From assembly GCA_016929595.1 (NCBI GenBank), contig JAFGIN010000205.1:1-61142 (forward strand): a DNA stretch of 61,142 nucleotides. Reading direction: 5' to 3'. The position numbers and the translations under genes are program-made. Source of the stretch: Chitinispirillaceae bacterium. GTDB taxonomy: Bacteria; Fibrobacterota; Chitinivibrionia; Chitinivibrionales; Chitinispirillaceae. Of the stretch, positions 38,130-46,837 are shown in pieces; within the stretch, counting starts at the first letter, position 1, and each line of letters begins with the position of its first letter. Below the pieces are notes generated by a model. It was not told the DNA's origin and did no database searches. It saw only the letters and a list, made by a program, of their open reading frames with translations.

Positions 38130-40031
38130 TTATTTGACACGAGCGATTTCAATTCGTCTGTTCTGAGCCCGCCCGGCAGCGCTTCTGTTGTCAGCCACAG
38201 GACTTGACGAACCAAATCCGGTGGCCTTGATCCGTTCACCATTAATACCCTGTGAAATCAGGTATTGCCGAACAGCATCTGCGCGACGCTGCGATAAAAT
38301 CATATTTTTGCCGTAATTACCCACGCTGTCAGTATGTCCGCGCACCTCGATCTCGACATCAGGGTATTGTTTGAGCTGTTTAATAACAGGTGCCAGATAT
38401 TGATATGATTCAAAGGACATATCTGCTTTACCACTCCTGAATGCAAGACCGTGAACAACCTGAACTTTTGGCATATCAGGCTCTTTTTTAACTGTATCCG
38501 GACACCCATCTGCATCATCAATGTTATTGAAAACCTCTGGCTCATTCGGACAACGATCTTTCAGGTCTGGAATTCCATCCTTATCGTTATCGAGATCTGG
38601 ACATCCATCCTCATCCTGGAAGCTGTCGAAATCTTCAGGTTCATTGGGACACTTATCAAGGCTATCAGCAACTCCATCCTTGTCATTGTCAGGATCAGGA
38701 CATCCATCACGATCTTCAAAGCCATCAAAATCTTCGGCAAGATTTGGACACTGGTCCTTTAAATCGATAATCCCATCACCATCATTGTCAGGATCAGGGC
38801 ACCCGTCTTCATCCTCAAATCCATCCTTATCCTCAGCCTCATTAGGACACTTATCCTTAAGATCAGGTATTCCATCATTATCGTTATCAGGATCAGGACA
38901 TCCATCTTCATCTTCGAAACCATCAATGTCTTCAGCATCCTTCGGGCAACGGTCCACATCGTTTTTTATACCATCGTGGTCATCATCCTGCATTGTTATA
39001 AACCCATTCCAACCCAGAATCGCCTGGACACCATAATGGGGAATAACATTGGTTGAATAATAATAATTATCTGCAGCCCCCCTGTCTGGTTTCCAATTTA
39101 AACGGGATTCCGTACTCCTTGATGATAATGAAAAATCGCTGTTAACGCTAATGTAAAGTCCACCGGGTGTCTTTATTTTCACACCTGGAGAAAGATAGAT
39201 AGGATTATGGGTCGGATACCAGTCTCCACTAGTCATTCCACGGGCACGCATTTCAGTCGAAAGATCTGTAAAAAGTGTCAGGAAATGGACAGGTGTATAT
39301 TCGAGAGCAAAACTCCCGGTGGCCGTATTACGATCCTGTTGATCAGAGAGAAACAGAACCCCGCCAGCATTAACATGAACTAAGAATTTGAAATTGGGAT
39401 TAAGATCACTGAAATCAAATGTCATAAGGAATTTTCCCTGAAGCGTCGCATCAGTGGAAGTGTAAAACTGAGCTACCTGCTTCTCCTTAGAACTTGCCTG
39501 ATAAAAAGTATGTCGTGGAAAGATACCGTTTTTCATGCCGAGCGGTATAGTACCTGAAATTTGAAACGCTTGATGATATACGTTTTTAAGTGCCGGAATC
39601 GACAACTTTGTTGAATATTCCAGATCACCAAGCCCACCGTCACGCACATCCTGCATTCCAGACCAGTCATAATAGAAAGGAAGTGAAAAAGCGATATCCC
39701 AGAACGAGAGTAGGCCGATTCCGAAAAAGAGATTTGAAGACAACCTGCGAGCAGCATCAAAATCTTCATCTATTATTGAAACGCCATTTTTTTCAACAGG
39801 AACAATCTCTCCATTTACTACAGGCCCCTTCATATAGTCGTTCGACTGACCAAAGTGAATTCCGGCACCAAGGTTGAGGATCCCTTTTCCAAGAGTATGG
39901 GCACTTAAGGCTCTTCCAACACCATTCTGACCGTTTGTGTTGGTTGCCGCCATTGATTGACTGTAACTGACAATAAGAACAACCGGCAGTACTGTCTGCA
40001 ACATTGTAATTAGCCCGGTTTTTCGTTTCAT
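38130..40031 (-). CDS. OmpA-family protein with thrombospondin type 3 repeats (copy 1)
   Basis: ATG 40031 is chosen (GGAGG 11 bases upstream; signal peptide ends MA). The 633-residue product has an N-terminal barrel-like domain (about 330 residues), then five to six calcium-binding TSP3 repeats of the form DxDxDGIxDxxDxCPxExEDxDGFxDEDGCPD, then an OmpA peptidoglycan-binding domain (VRGHTDSVGNYGKN..LSQRRADAVRQYL..NRRIEI). It should tie the outer membrane to the wall. A paralogue lies 35 bases upstream, so they form a tandem pair. Confidence 0.93.
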   Translation of the reverse strand: MKRKTGLITMLQTVLPVVLIVSYSQSMAATNTNGQNGVGRALSAHTLGKGILNLGAGIHFGQSNDYMKGPVVNGEIVPVEKNGVSIIDEDFDAARRLSSNLFFGIGLLSFWDIAFSLPFYYDWSGMQDVRDGGLGDLEYSTKLSIPALKNVYHQAFQISGTIPLGMKNGIFPRHTFYQASSKEKQVAQFYTSTDATLQGKFLMTFDFSDLNPNFKFLVHVNAGGVLFLSDQQDRNTATGSFALEYTPVHFLTLFTDLSTEMRARGMTSGDWYPTHNPIYLSPGVKIKTPGGLYISVNSDFSLSSRSTESRLNWKPDRGAADNYYYSTNVIPHYGVQAILGWNGFITMQDDDHDGIKNDVDRCPKDAEDIDGFEDEDGCPDPDNDNDGIPDLKDKCPNEAEDKDGFEDEDGCPDPDNDGDGIIDLKDQCPNLAEDFDGFEDRDGCPDPDNDKDGVADSLDKCPNEPEDFDSFQDEDGCPDLDNDKDGIPDLKDRCPNEPEVFNNIDDADGCPDTVKKEPDMPKVQVVHGLAFRSGKADMSFESYQYLAPVIKQLKQYPDVEIEVRGHTDSVGNYGKNMILSQRRADAVRQYLISQGINGERIKATGFGSSSPVADNRSAAGRAQNRRIEIARVK

Positions 40032-40066
40032 TTGCACACACGCCTCCTCTTGACACATAAAATATA

Positions 40067-41908
40067 TCAATTTTTTCTATGAATTTCCACTCTTGTATTT
40101 ACTTTACGTCCAGCGACTGTATTATTATCAGCTATGGGATCAGATCCCCCTTTGCCAACAGGCACCAGACGATCAGACGAAATACCTTTATCAACCAGAT
40201 AGCGATAAATTTCATCGGCACGTTTCTGAGACAACTGAAGTGTTGCGGATGGATCGCCTGAATTATCCAGGTGTGCCTGAATCTCAAGCCTGATCTGGGG
40301 CCACTCTTTGAGAGAAACAACCACCTGATCCAGAACAGAATACGAACCTTCAGACAGTACACTGCTGCCGCTGCCAAAATCAACACCTTGTAAAATCACC
40401 CGACCAAACTTTATCTCTTTTGGTTCAGGTACATCCCCCGGACAACCATCCAGTTTAACATTTCCAGCTACCATAGGACATTTATCAAGACTATCCAGAA
40501 CACCATCAAGATCGTTGTCAAGATCCGGACACCCATCATCATCCTCAAAATTATCCCGATCTTCCGGAACCATCTGGCATTTATCCAGACTGTCAGGCAC
40601 CCCATCGGCATCATTGTCATAATCGGGGCACCCATCATTATCTTCAAAACCATCAAAATCTTCTGGTTGCTGACAGTTATCTATAGAATCAGCTATATTG
40701 TCCATGTCATTATCAAAATCAGGACAGCCATCCTCATCATTAAAGCCATCGATATCCTCAGGAACATCTCTACAATTATCGAGGCTGTCAGGCACACCAT
40801 CATTATCATTATCATAATCCGGACAACCATCAGCATCTTCGAATTGATCGAAATCTTCCTTTTGATCGGGACATTTATCCTTGTCATCATCGATCAAATC
40901 ACTATCTCTGTCGGGACGCTTTGAAAAACCATCCCATCCGATCTGAACACTTACACCCCACAATGGCTGTGCATTTGCCTCAAGTTTACGGGTTCGATTA
41001 TCAAAGTCATAAAAAAACCTGGACTGTTTTGCTGAGAGATCAAAATCTCCGGATAGTGTGAATGACAAACCATTGCTGGATCTGATCCTGATCCCCGCTG
41101 CCCATCGCAAGTAGTCCTCATTTAGTTGAAAACCGTCACGAATATGTTCGAAAGAATTCATCGATTTTATATCAGCAAACAATGTTATGTTACTTGCAGG
41201 ACAATACTCCATACCGCAAGCCATCGACAATACCTGGTCAACATCACGATTCATAGTCAATCTTACTCCACCATTGCCATGAATTTTTATACGCGGTGTA
41301 CAAAAAGATACTAAGAGAGCCGGAGCAAACTCAGGCTTTTTGTTTCCATACATCCCGGATATCTCCTGTGTTATTGAATCCGGGCTCATTTTTATATCCT
41401 TGAGATCCCAGAATCTTCTTGGAATAAATCCATTTGACTGACTTCCTGTCGGGAAACTGAATGATGCATACAAAGCAGATTGAAACTTATTCTCAACAGG
41501 TACAGGTGTCCTGAATTTTAAATCAAGTTCAAGATCCCCCAACCCGGCCTCAGGCGTGAAATTCTCAACAATGTCTATATACAATGGCAGGTGAACGGCC
41601 GCATCGAGAAACTCTGTGATTCCATATGAAACAGCTGGATTTAAAGCACATAAAGTGTACTTTGGATGTAACGTATCAAATCCGATTTGATACCCTTCTT
41701 TTGGCACAATCAACCTGCGGATCTGATCCCCAGTTGATGAAAAGTCAAAATTCAGAAAAATAGACAGGTGAGAACTTCCTAAAGTTTGCGCAGATAAAAC
41801 CTGTTTCAATCCTACCTGACCAGATTCATTAAGAACCGGATTTGTAACAGAAAAAGCCGAAAAAAGAAACACTGTTGTAATAAAAACTGATGCATTTCGA
41901 AAAATCAT
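40067..41908 (-). CDS. OmpA-family protein with thrombospondin type 3 repeats (copy 2)
   Basis: ATG 41908 is chosen over an upstream GTG since GAGAGTAGA lies ahead. The 613-residue product has the same layout as its neighbour: signal peptide, barrel-like part, a TSP3 block (DNDNDGVPDSLDNCRD, DNDADGVPDSLDKCQ and others), and an OmpA domain (IQAHLDNSGDPSATLQLSQKRADEIYRYL). Identity to copy 1 is moderate, so the duplication is old. In the OmpA domain the usual GHTD is AHLD. The gene is divergent from the HDOD gene. Confidence 0.92.
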   Translation of the reverse strand: MIFRNASVFITTVFLFSAFSVTNPVLNESGQVGLKQVLSAQTLGSSHLSIFLNFDFSSTGDQIRRLIVPKEGYQIGFDTLHPKYTLCALNPAVSYGITEFLDAAVHLPLYIDIVENFTPEAGLGDLELDLKFRTPVPVENKFQSALYASFSFPTGSQSNGFIPRRFWDLKDIKMSPDSITQEISGMYGNKKPEFAPALLVSFCTPRIKIHGNGGVRLTMNRDVDQVLSMACGMEYCPASNITLFADIKSMNSFEHIRDGFQLNEDYLRWAAGIRIRSSNGLSFTLSGDFDLSAKQSRFFYDFDNRTRKLEANAQPLWGVSVQIGWDGFSKRPDRDSDLIDDDKDKCPDQKEDFDQFEDADGCPDYDNDNDGVPDSLDNCRDVPEDIDGFNDEDGCPDFDNDMDNIADSIDNCQQPEDFDGFEDNDGCPDYDNDADGVPDSLDKCQMVPEDRDNFEDDDGCPDLDNDLDGVLDSLDKCPMVAGNVKLDGCPGDVPEPKEIKFGRVILQGVDFGSGSSVLSEGSYSVLDQVVVSLKEWPQIRLEIQAHLDNSGDPSATLQLSQKRADEIYRYLVDKGISSDRLVPVGKGGSDPIADNNTVAGRKVNTRVEIHRKN

Positions 41909-42316
41909 TCTACTCTCAATACCGATTATGTTGCTCACCCATTAATCGTATGCACCAGAATCAGAACAAATTACATCTGTCTTTTCGATGTATACGATAA
42001 ATCCTTAATAAATATAATTCTATTTCGAACCATATTTAGAATTCACACTACTGCAATATACCTATTTTATTCTAAATTGCATTAATTCAAATGTTTAAAT
42101 AACATTTTGATCCCATTTTCTTTGATTTTTAAATAATAACTACACCAACCAGCCCAATCTCCACCAATCCGGAGAAATATATAACAAAATTACATTTCCG
42201 GGAATAAATAGGCAAATTGAACCGATTAAGATTTATCTTTATTCTCGATTCCCATTCTTATATAATATGAAAGTCGATAAAAGAGTACCGTTTTTAAGGG
42301 AACAGGCCGGCAATTT
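41909..42316. other. A+T-rich divergent promoter region
   Basis: No gene is seen. The region must hold promoters for the leftward OmpA pair and the rightward HDOD gene. A TATAAT at 42261-42266 lies about 50 bases before the HDOD start and could be its -10 box; no strong -35 is seen 17 bases upstream. Confidence 0.55.
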
Positions 42317-43192
42317 ATGAAAATGAATGAACTTTTGTTAGATAAAATTCAGCATGTGGCAAACCTGCCAACACTTCCACAGATTGCATCACATCTGATT
42401 CATGTAATAAATGATCCTCTGACATCAGCAAGCGATGTTGCATTTATTATTGGCCAGGACCTGTCACTTTCTGCGAAGGTACTACGTCTGGCAAACTCCG
42501 CTTTTTATGGCATTCCCCGAAGTATTACCAATATTAACAATGCAGTAGTAATTCTCGGGATCAAAGTCATAAACACAATGGTATTGAGTCTCACTGTATT
42601 CGATTTATTTCCAGAGGATAAAAAAAGCAAGGCTATATTTGACAGAAAAAAATTCTGGCTCCACTCCCTCAGTTGTGGAGTAATTTCAAAGTTTCTTGCT
42701 GCAAAAGTAAAAAAGTTAATTCTTTTTGATCCTGAAGAGGCATTCTGTGCAGGCCTTCTCCATGATATCGGAAAAGTTGTGATGGAACAATATCTGCACG
42801 ATGATTTTCAGAAAGCATTGGCAGTATCAGTTGAAGAAAACTGTACTCTTTACGAGGCAGAAATGAAAGTATTCGGGTTTTCACACTGTGAAGTAGCCGA
42901 ATGGCTGACCCAGAGCTGGAGCCTTCCCTTTGATATACAGCTTCCCATGATCTATCACCATACCCCTCAGGACGCTCTGCAGTGTCAGGAGATTGTATTA
43001 CTTTGCCACCTCGCGGATATCATCTGTTACGAAACTGGAATGACCATTGACGCAAAATTTCGAGCTCCAGAGCTTCAACCAGGAACCATTGAAACACTTA
43101 AATTAACAACCGCAGATATTGAAGAGGTAAAAAATGTTTATTCCAAGGAGCTCGAAAAACTGACTTCCTTCCTGGAAATCGCCCACAATTAG
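42317..43192 (+). CDS. HDOD-domain signalling protein
   Basis: The 291-residue product is a single HDOD domain, with LPTLPQIASHLIHVINDPLT and AKVLRLANSAFYG near the N-terminus and AGLLHDIGKVV in the middle. HDOD proteins are HD-like regulators tied to c-di-GMP, chemotaxis or stress signalling and usually lack phosphodiesterase activity. Here the HD residues are retained. AAGGGAAC lies about 13 bases before the ATG. It sits at the head of the secretion-related block, but the gap and the broken gene between make co-transcription unlikely. Confidence 0.92.
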   Translation: MKMNELLLDKIQHVANLPTLPQIASHLIHVINDPLTSASDVAFIIGQDLSLSAKVLRLANSAFYGIPRSITNINNAVVILGIKVINTMVLSLTVFDLFPEDKKSKAIFDRKKFWLHSLSCGVISKFLAAKVKKLILFDPEEAFCAGLLHDIGKVVMEQYLHDDFQKALAVSVEENCTLYEAEMKVFGFSHCEVAEWLTQSWSLPFDIQLPMIYHHTPQDALQCQEIVLLCHLADIICYETGMTIDAKFRAPELQPGTIETLKLTTADIEEVKNVYSKELEKLTSFLEIAHN

Positions 43193-43261
43193 TGTAGCTT
43201 CCTCAAAACCTTTTTATGCACAGTTCTCGCATCCCGAGTAATGCAAGCACTATTTTAAAAA

Positions 43262-43722
43262 TCATAAGTAAATAGCACCAGCCATCCAGTTTCTCATTAT
43301 CATTTTCACACTTTCGATCACCTCTTGATAATCATGTAATCCGTTTCGTCTTATAAGTCTCATTGTCGGATACCAGGGCATTACAATACATTTTCACCCT
43401 GCCACTGTGGACAATTGAATTTTTTAACCGGCAATTCACCCGTATGCCATCTATCCTCAAAAGCCTTCCAACCTTCAGAATAATTTTTATTGTAAAGAAG
43501 ATTTTGTGAACGTTCAAATTCTATTTCAAGATTGTGCGGGTCCAATGTCCTTGCCTTTTCAAACACTTCCAACTCTTCGTCAAACTGGCTATTCTCACGA
43601 AGAGCACATGAATAATTTATCAGCGCCCGAACATCATTATATTGATTTCTCATCACTTGAGTATGGTATGCAAGTGATTCCTCTAACCTCCCCATATCTT
43701 TTAATACAATTTCATAGTACTA
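43262..43722 (-). pseudogene. remnant of a TPR / ADP-heptose-type glycosyltransferase gene
   Basis: On the minus strand, a TPR segment (LKDMGRLEESLAYHTQVM..., including FEKARTLDPHNLEIEF and EGWKAFEDRW) reads from about 43722 without a clear start and meets a stop at 43381 right after WQGENVL. In another frame directly after the stop follows WYPTMRLIRRNGLHDYQEVIESV. In intact TPR-glycosyltransferase proteins, W-x-G-x-x-L precedes a glycosyltransferase domain of some 300 residues and WYPTMRLFRQ closes the protein. The gene therefore seems to have lost its 5' end and its whole middle. It is most likely dead. Confidence 0.65.
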
Positions 43723-43993
43723 CGCCAGTGGAACATTAATGGATCCATTTAAATATAATTTGAATATATACATATAAAATGGTTGATTTCAGACTCACAG
43801 ATCCCAGATTATATTTTTTCCCTATCTCACTTCGGCACAGTATATATTTTCGCACTGAAAAAAATCAGCATATCGCGCTTGCTCACAAATAAGAGTTTAA
43901 CGGCTAATTCACAAAAGAATCGTTTAACCCATTTAACAGCAATGCATTAAAAAGATATAACCTGGATGCAAATTTTTACAGGAATTGCCAGAA
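43723..43993. promoter_or_regulatory. presumed promoter region of the secretion-like operon
   Basis: About 270 A+T-rich bases lie between the broken TPR gene and the first adaptor gene. No gene or clear hairpin is seen. The promoter of the five- or six-gene operon beginning at 43994 is most likely here, but I cannot point to confident boxes. Confidence 0.4.
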
Positions 43994-44920
43994 ATGCGAT
44001 TAATTTCACTATTTTTTACAATAATCATCAATTTCGGATTATCCTCAAATGCATTTCTATTCAAATCTCTTCGCGGAGGATTTGTTGAGAATAAAAGAGT
44101 GCCTTTCATTTACATCATCTTCATTTTTGAAATGTTTTTTTTATCAGATTCACTTAACGCACAATCTGAAAATATTTTTTCTATACATGGTATAACCGAG
44201 CCTTACTGCCAGGCAACAATCAGCGCAGAATTCGCCAGTAAAATTGTTCACATATATAGGGACGAAGGTTATACAGTAAAGAAAAATGATACCATTATCG
44301 CTCTTGATTATGAACAAGCTCAACTGGAAGCAGAACGAACAAAAATAATAGCTGAAAGCAAAGCAGAACTTTTCGCTGCTGAAAACCGTTTAAAAATTGC
44401 AAAACTTGATTTTGATGCAACACGCCTGGTATTTGACAGCACACGAGCAATTAGTGAAGAAGACCTGTGGAAAAAAGAGCTTGAATATAATCTCGCCAAA
44501 GCTGAATTTGATAAATTAACCGCAGCGAAAGCAAAAGAAGTAGTTGAACATAAAATTGCCCTTCGAAATTTAGCTCACCATTTTATTCTGGCACCATATG
44601 ATTGTGTTGTTGCGACGCGTTTTCTAAACCTCGCAGAAACATGCAAACCGCAGGAATCTCTTGTAAGAATTGCGGATATTAACCGATGCAGATTTATAGC
44701 ATATGTACCTTCCTCTCACACAAAAAATCTTCAAAAAGGAACAAAGGTTAATTTAGTACTGAATAGTGCTAACGGTGAACTTCCACGCGAAGGAACTGTA
44801 GATTTTATTTCTCCGGTAGTTGATCCATCATGCGGATTACGTACAGTGAAAATTCTTTTTGATAATCAGGATCGTGCAATTCAGCCTGGTATTACCGGCC
44901 AGTTCAAAATAGAACAATAA
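43994..44920 (+). CDS. HlyD/RND-type periplasmic adaptor protein
   Basis: About 308 residues from ATG 43994 (AGGA 11 bases upstream). A second hydrophobic stretch, VPFIYIIFIFEMFFLSDSLNA, looks like the true signal peptide, so GTG 44099 may be the real start. The mature part has a lipoyl-like half (ISAEFASKIVHIYRDEGYTVKKNDTII), a helical hairpin (about 100 residues), the second half (LAPYDCVVATRFLNLAETCKPQESLVRI) and a beta-barrel domain. This is a membrane fusion protein without its own membrane anchor. It opens an operon with two more HlyD-like proteins, a SecA-like ATPase and a TolC-like protein. Confidence 0.85.
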   Translation: MRLISLFFTIIINFGLSSNAFLFKSLRGGFVENKRVPFIYIIFIFEMFFLSDSLNAQSENIFSIHGITEPYCQATISAEFASKIVHIYRDEGYTVKKNDTIIALDYEQAQLEAERTKIIAESKAELFAAENRLKIAKLDFDATRLVFDSTRAISEEDLWKKELEYNLAKAEFDKLTAAKAKEVVEHKIALRNLAHHFILAPYDCVVATRFLNLAETCKPQESLVRIADINRCRFIAYVPSSHTKNLQKGTKVNLVLNSANGELPREGTVDFISPVVDPSCGLRTVKILFDNQDRAIQPGITGQFKIEQ

Positions 44921-44966
44921 GTATGGTCATTTTTCAATTATCAATTTCTACGGGCGAATACCTTGT

Positions 44967-46811
44967 ATGAATAGTAGTAAAGCTCTTGAACGTTTACAAT
45001 TAATAAATATATTAAGGGAATTTCAGAAAATACGCCAATTCCAGGGTAATGCATCTGAGTTCTGGCAGCTGTTCACAAATGCATTGATTCATCTATGTAA
45101 TGGTCGTTTCGGAATGATTTGTACCAGAAATGTCGCAGGTTGCCGATGGGAAATGCTTGCATCAGGTCCATCCAATAATGATTCGTTAAAATACTCAAAA
45201 ACATTGTTTGATGCTCTTTCTATTGCTTCAGAACAATGTGCTCAATCAGGGTTCGCATTTCTTAAAAGTAATAATGGCTCAATTCTTGCCACAAACCTTC
45301 TTTTCGATACAAACCCGCAGAACAATATTATTCTACTGTATTTGGATCCAATTGATGATATAACAGCACGATTCTATATCGATTCTCTATTATCATTTAA
45401 CGATATTCCCACTCAATATCGCATTCAGAAAAGTGCATATGATTCGTTGATAAAACAGAACCAGCTTACAGGTATTCTCACGCTATCTTTAAAAGTAAAT
45501 GAACACAACCGATTTATTGCTGCTGCAATGACTATCTGCAATGAATTAGCCTCTCGTTTTACATGTGATCTGGTAAGTCTAGGTTGGTATAGCAAAAGTT
45601 ATATTCGGATAAAAGCACTGAGCCATACAAACCATTTTGAAAAAAAAATGGAGGCTATTCAACAGCTTGAACTTGCTATGGAAGAATCAGTCGATCAGGA
45701 TACCGAGATTGTTTACCCTGCACCCAAAGATAATTCATATGTCACTCGGGACCATCATGTTTACACGAGTAACCAGGGTACTTTATTTATGGCTTCTCTT
45801 CCGCTCCGGAAATCAAATCGTATTATCGGAGTCTGCTCGCTTGAACGGTGTACCACATCATTCACTGATTCAGAAGTAAAACAGATCAGAATCGCACTTG
45901 ATCAGATAACTACCCGGATTTCGGAATTAAAACACCATGACCGCTGGTTTGGGGCCCGCCTGGTCGATTGGTTGCTGAGTAAAGCAGCTCTTCTGATCGG
46001 ATATGAGCATATATGGGCAAAACTTGCGGCAATTTCAGGAGCCATTTTTTTTCTTTTTGCTGCTTTTGTGCCAATAAACTACCGTGTCAGCGCCACTATG
46101 ATTTTAAAAACAGATGATATCGCATACATAACTGCGCCCTTTGATGGCTATATCGATTCTGTGTATATACGTCCGGGTGATTTGGTGTCTGAAATAAAAA
46201 CCATATTGACACTGGACAAAAATGATCTGTTGCTTGAAGAGGCTGGTTTACTTGCCGAAAAAAACAGGGAACAACGTGAAATCGAAAAGGCCCTTGCAGC
46301 AGTTGAACTTGCTGATATGGGGATCGCACAGGCCAGGCTTAATGAAGTAACTGCAAAACTTGCTATTACAAGATATAAATTGCAGCAAGCATCAATCCCC
46401 GCTCCATTTGACGGAATAATTGTTGAAGGCGACCTGAGAGAAAAAATCGGTTCACCGGTTAAACAGGGAGACATACTGTTTAAAATAGGCCGAATTGCAA
46501 ATGTATATTCTGAAATAAAAGTACCGGAATCGGAAATACAATATATACTTACCAATTCATCAGGACAAATAGCGTTAGCAAGCCGTCCTCACGAGAAATT
46601 TGATATCAAAGTAACAATTATTGAGCCATCTGCAGTGTCAACACAAAATGATAATGTATTCCTGGCCCGTTCCATAATTACAGACACTGTACCGCAATGG
46701 TTCAGACCAGGAATGACAGGCATTGCTAAAATAAATGCAGGACAAAGAACTTTACTATGGATTATTTCTCACCAGACGATCGACTTTCTCCGTTTGAAAT
46801 TGTGGTGGTAA
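44967..46811 (+). CDS. GAF-domain HlyD-type membrane adaptor
   Basis: The 614-residue product has a cytosolic N-terminal half with a GAF-like domain (about 170-320), a transmembrane helix (351-370), and a HlyD-type periplasmic part with lipoyl halves (ITAPFDGYIDSVYIRPGDLV and IPAPFDGIIVEGDLREKIGSPVKQGDILF) around a helical hairpin. GAF domains bind small ligands, so the adaptor may be gated from the cytosol. The fusion of GAF to a HlyD adaptor is unusual in classical type I systems. The next gene begins 26 bases downstream. Confidence 0.9.
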   Translation: MNSSKALERLQLINILREFQKIRQFQGNASEFWQLFTNALIHLCNGRFGMICTRNVAGCRWEMLASGPSNNDSLKYSKTLFDALSIASEQCAQSGFAFLKSNNGSILATNLLFDTNPQNNIILLYLDPIDDITARFYIDSLLSFNDIPTQYRIQKSAYDSLIKQNQLTGILTLSLKVNEHNRFIAAAMTICNELASRFTCDLVSLGWYSKSYIRIKALSHTNHFEKKMEAIQQLELAMEESVDQDTEIVYPAPKDNSYVTRDHHVYTSNQGTLFMASLPLRKSNRIIGVCSLERCTTSFTDSEVKQIRIALDQITTRISELKHHDRWFGARLVDWLLSKAALLIGYEHIWAKLAAISGAIFFLFAAFVPINYRVSATMILKTDDIAYITAPFDGYIDSVYIRPGDLVSEIKTILTLDKNDLLLEEAGLLAEKNREQREIEKALAAVELADMGIAQARLNEVTAKLAITRYKLQQASIPAPFDGIIVEGDLREKIGSPVKQGDILFKIGRIANVYSEIKVPESEIQYILTNSSGQIALASRPHEKFDIKVTIIEPSAVSTQNDNVFLARSIITDTVPQWFRPGMTGIAKINAGQRTLLWIISHQTIDFLRLKLWW

Positions 46812-46837
46812 CATAAAAGTACTCAGCTGGAGATCTC

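Noticed and set aside
38451-39036. Long plus-strand frames over 38451-39036 and 40667-40924
   Set aside because: They are antisense shadows of the Asp-rich TSP3 repeats, with low-complexity Ser/Gly or Ile content.
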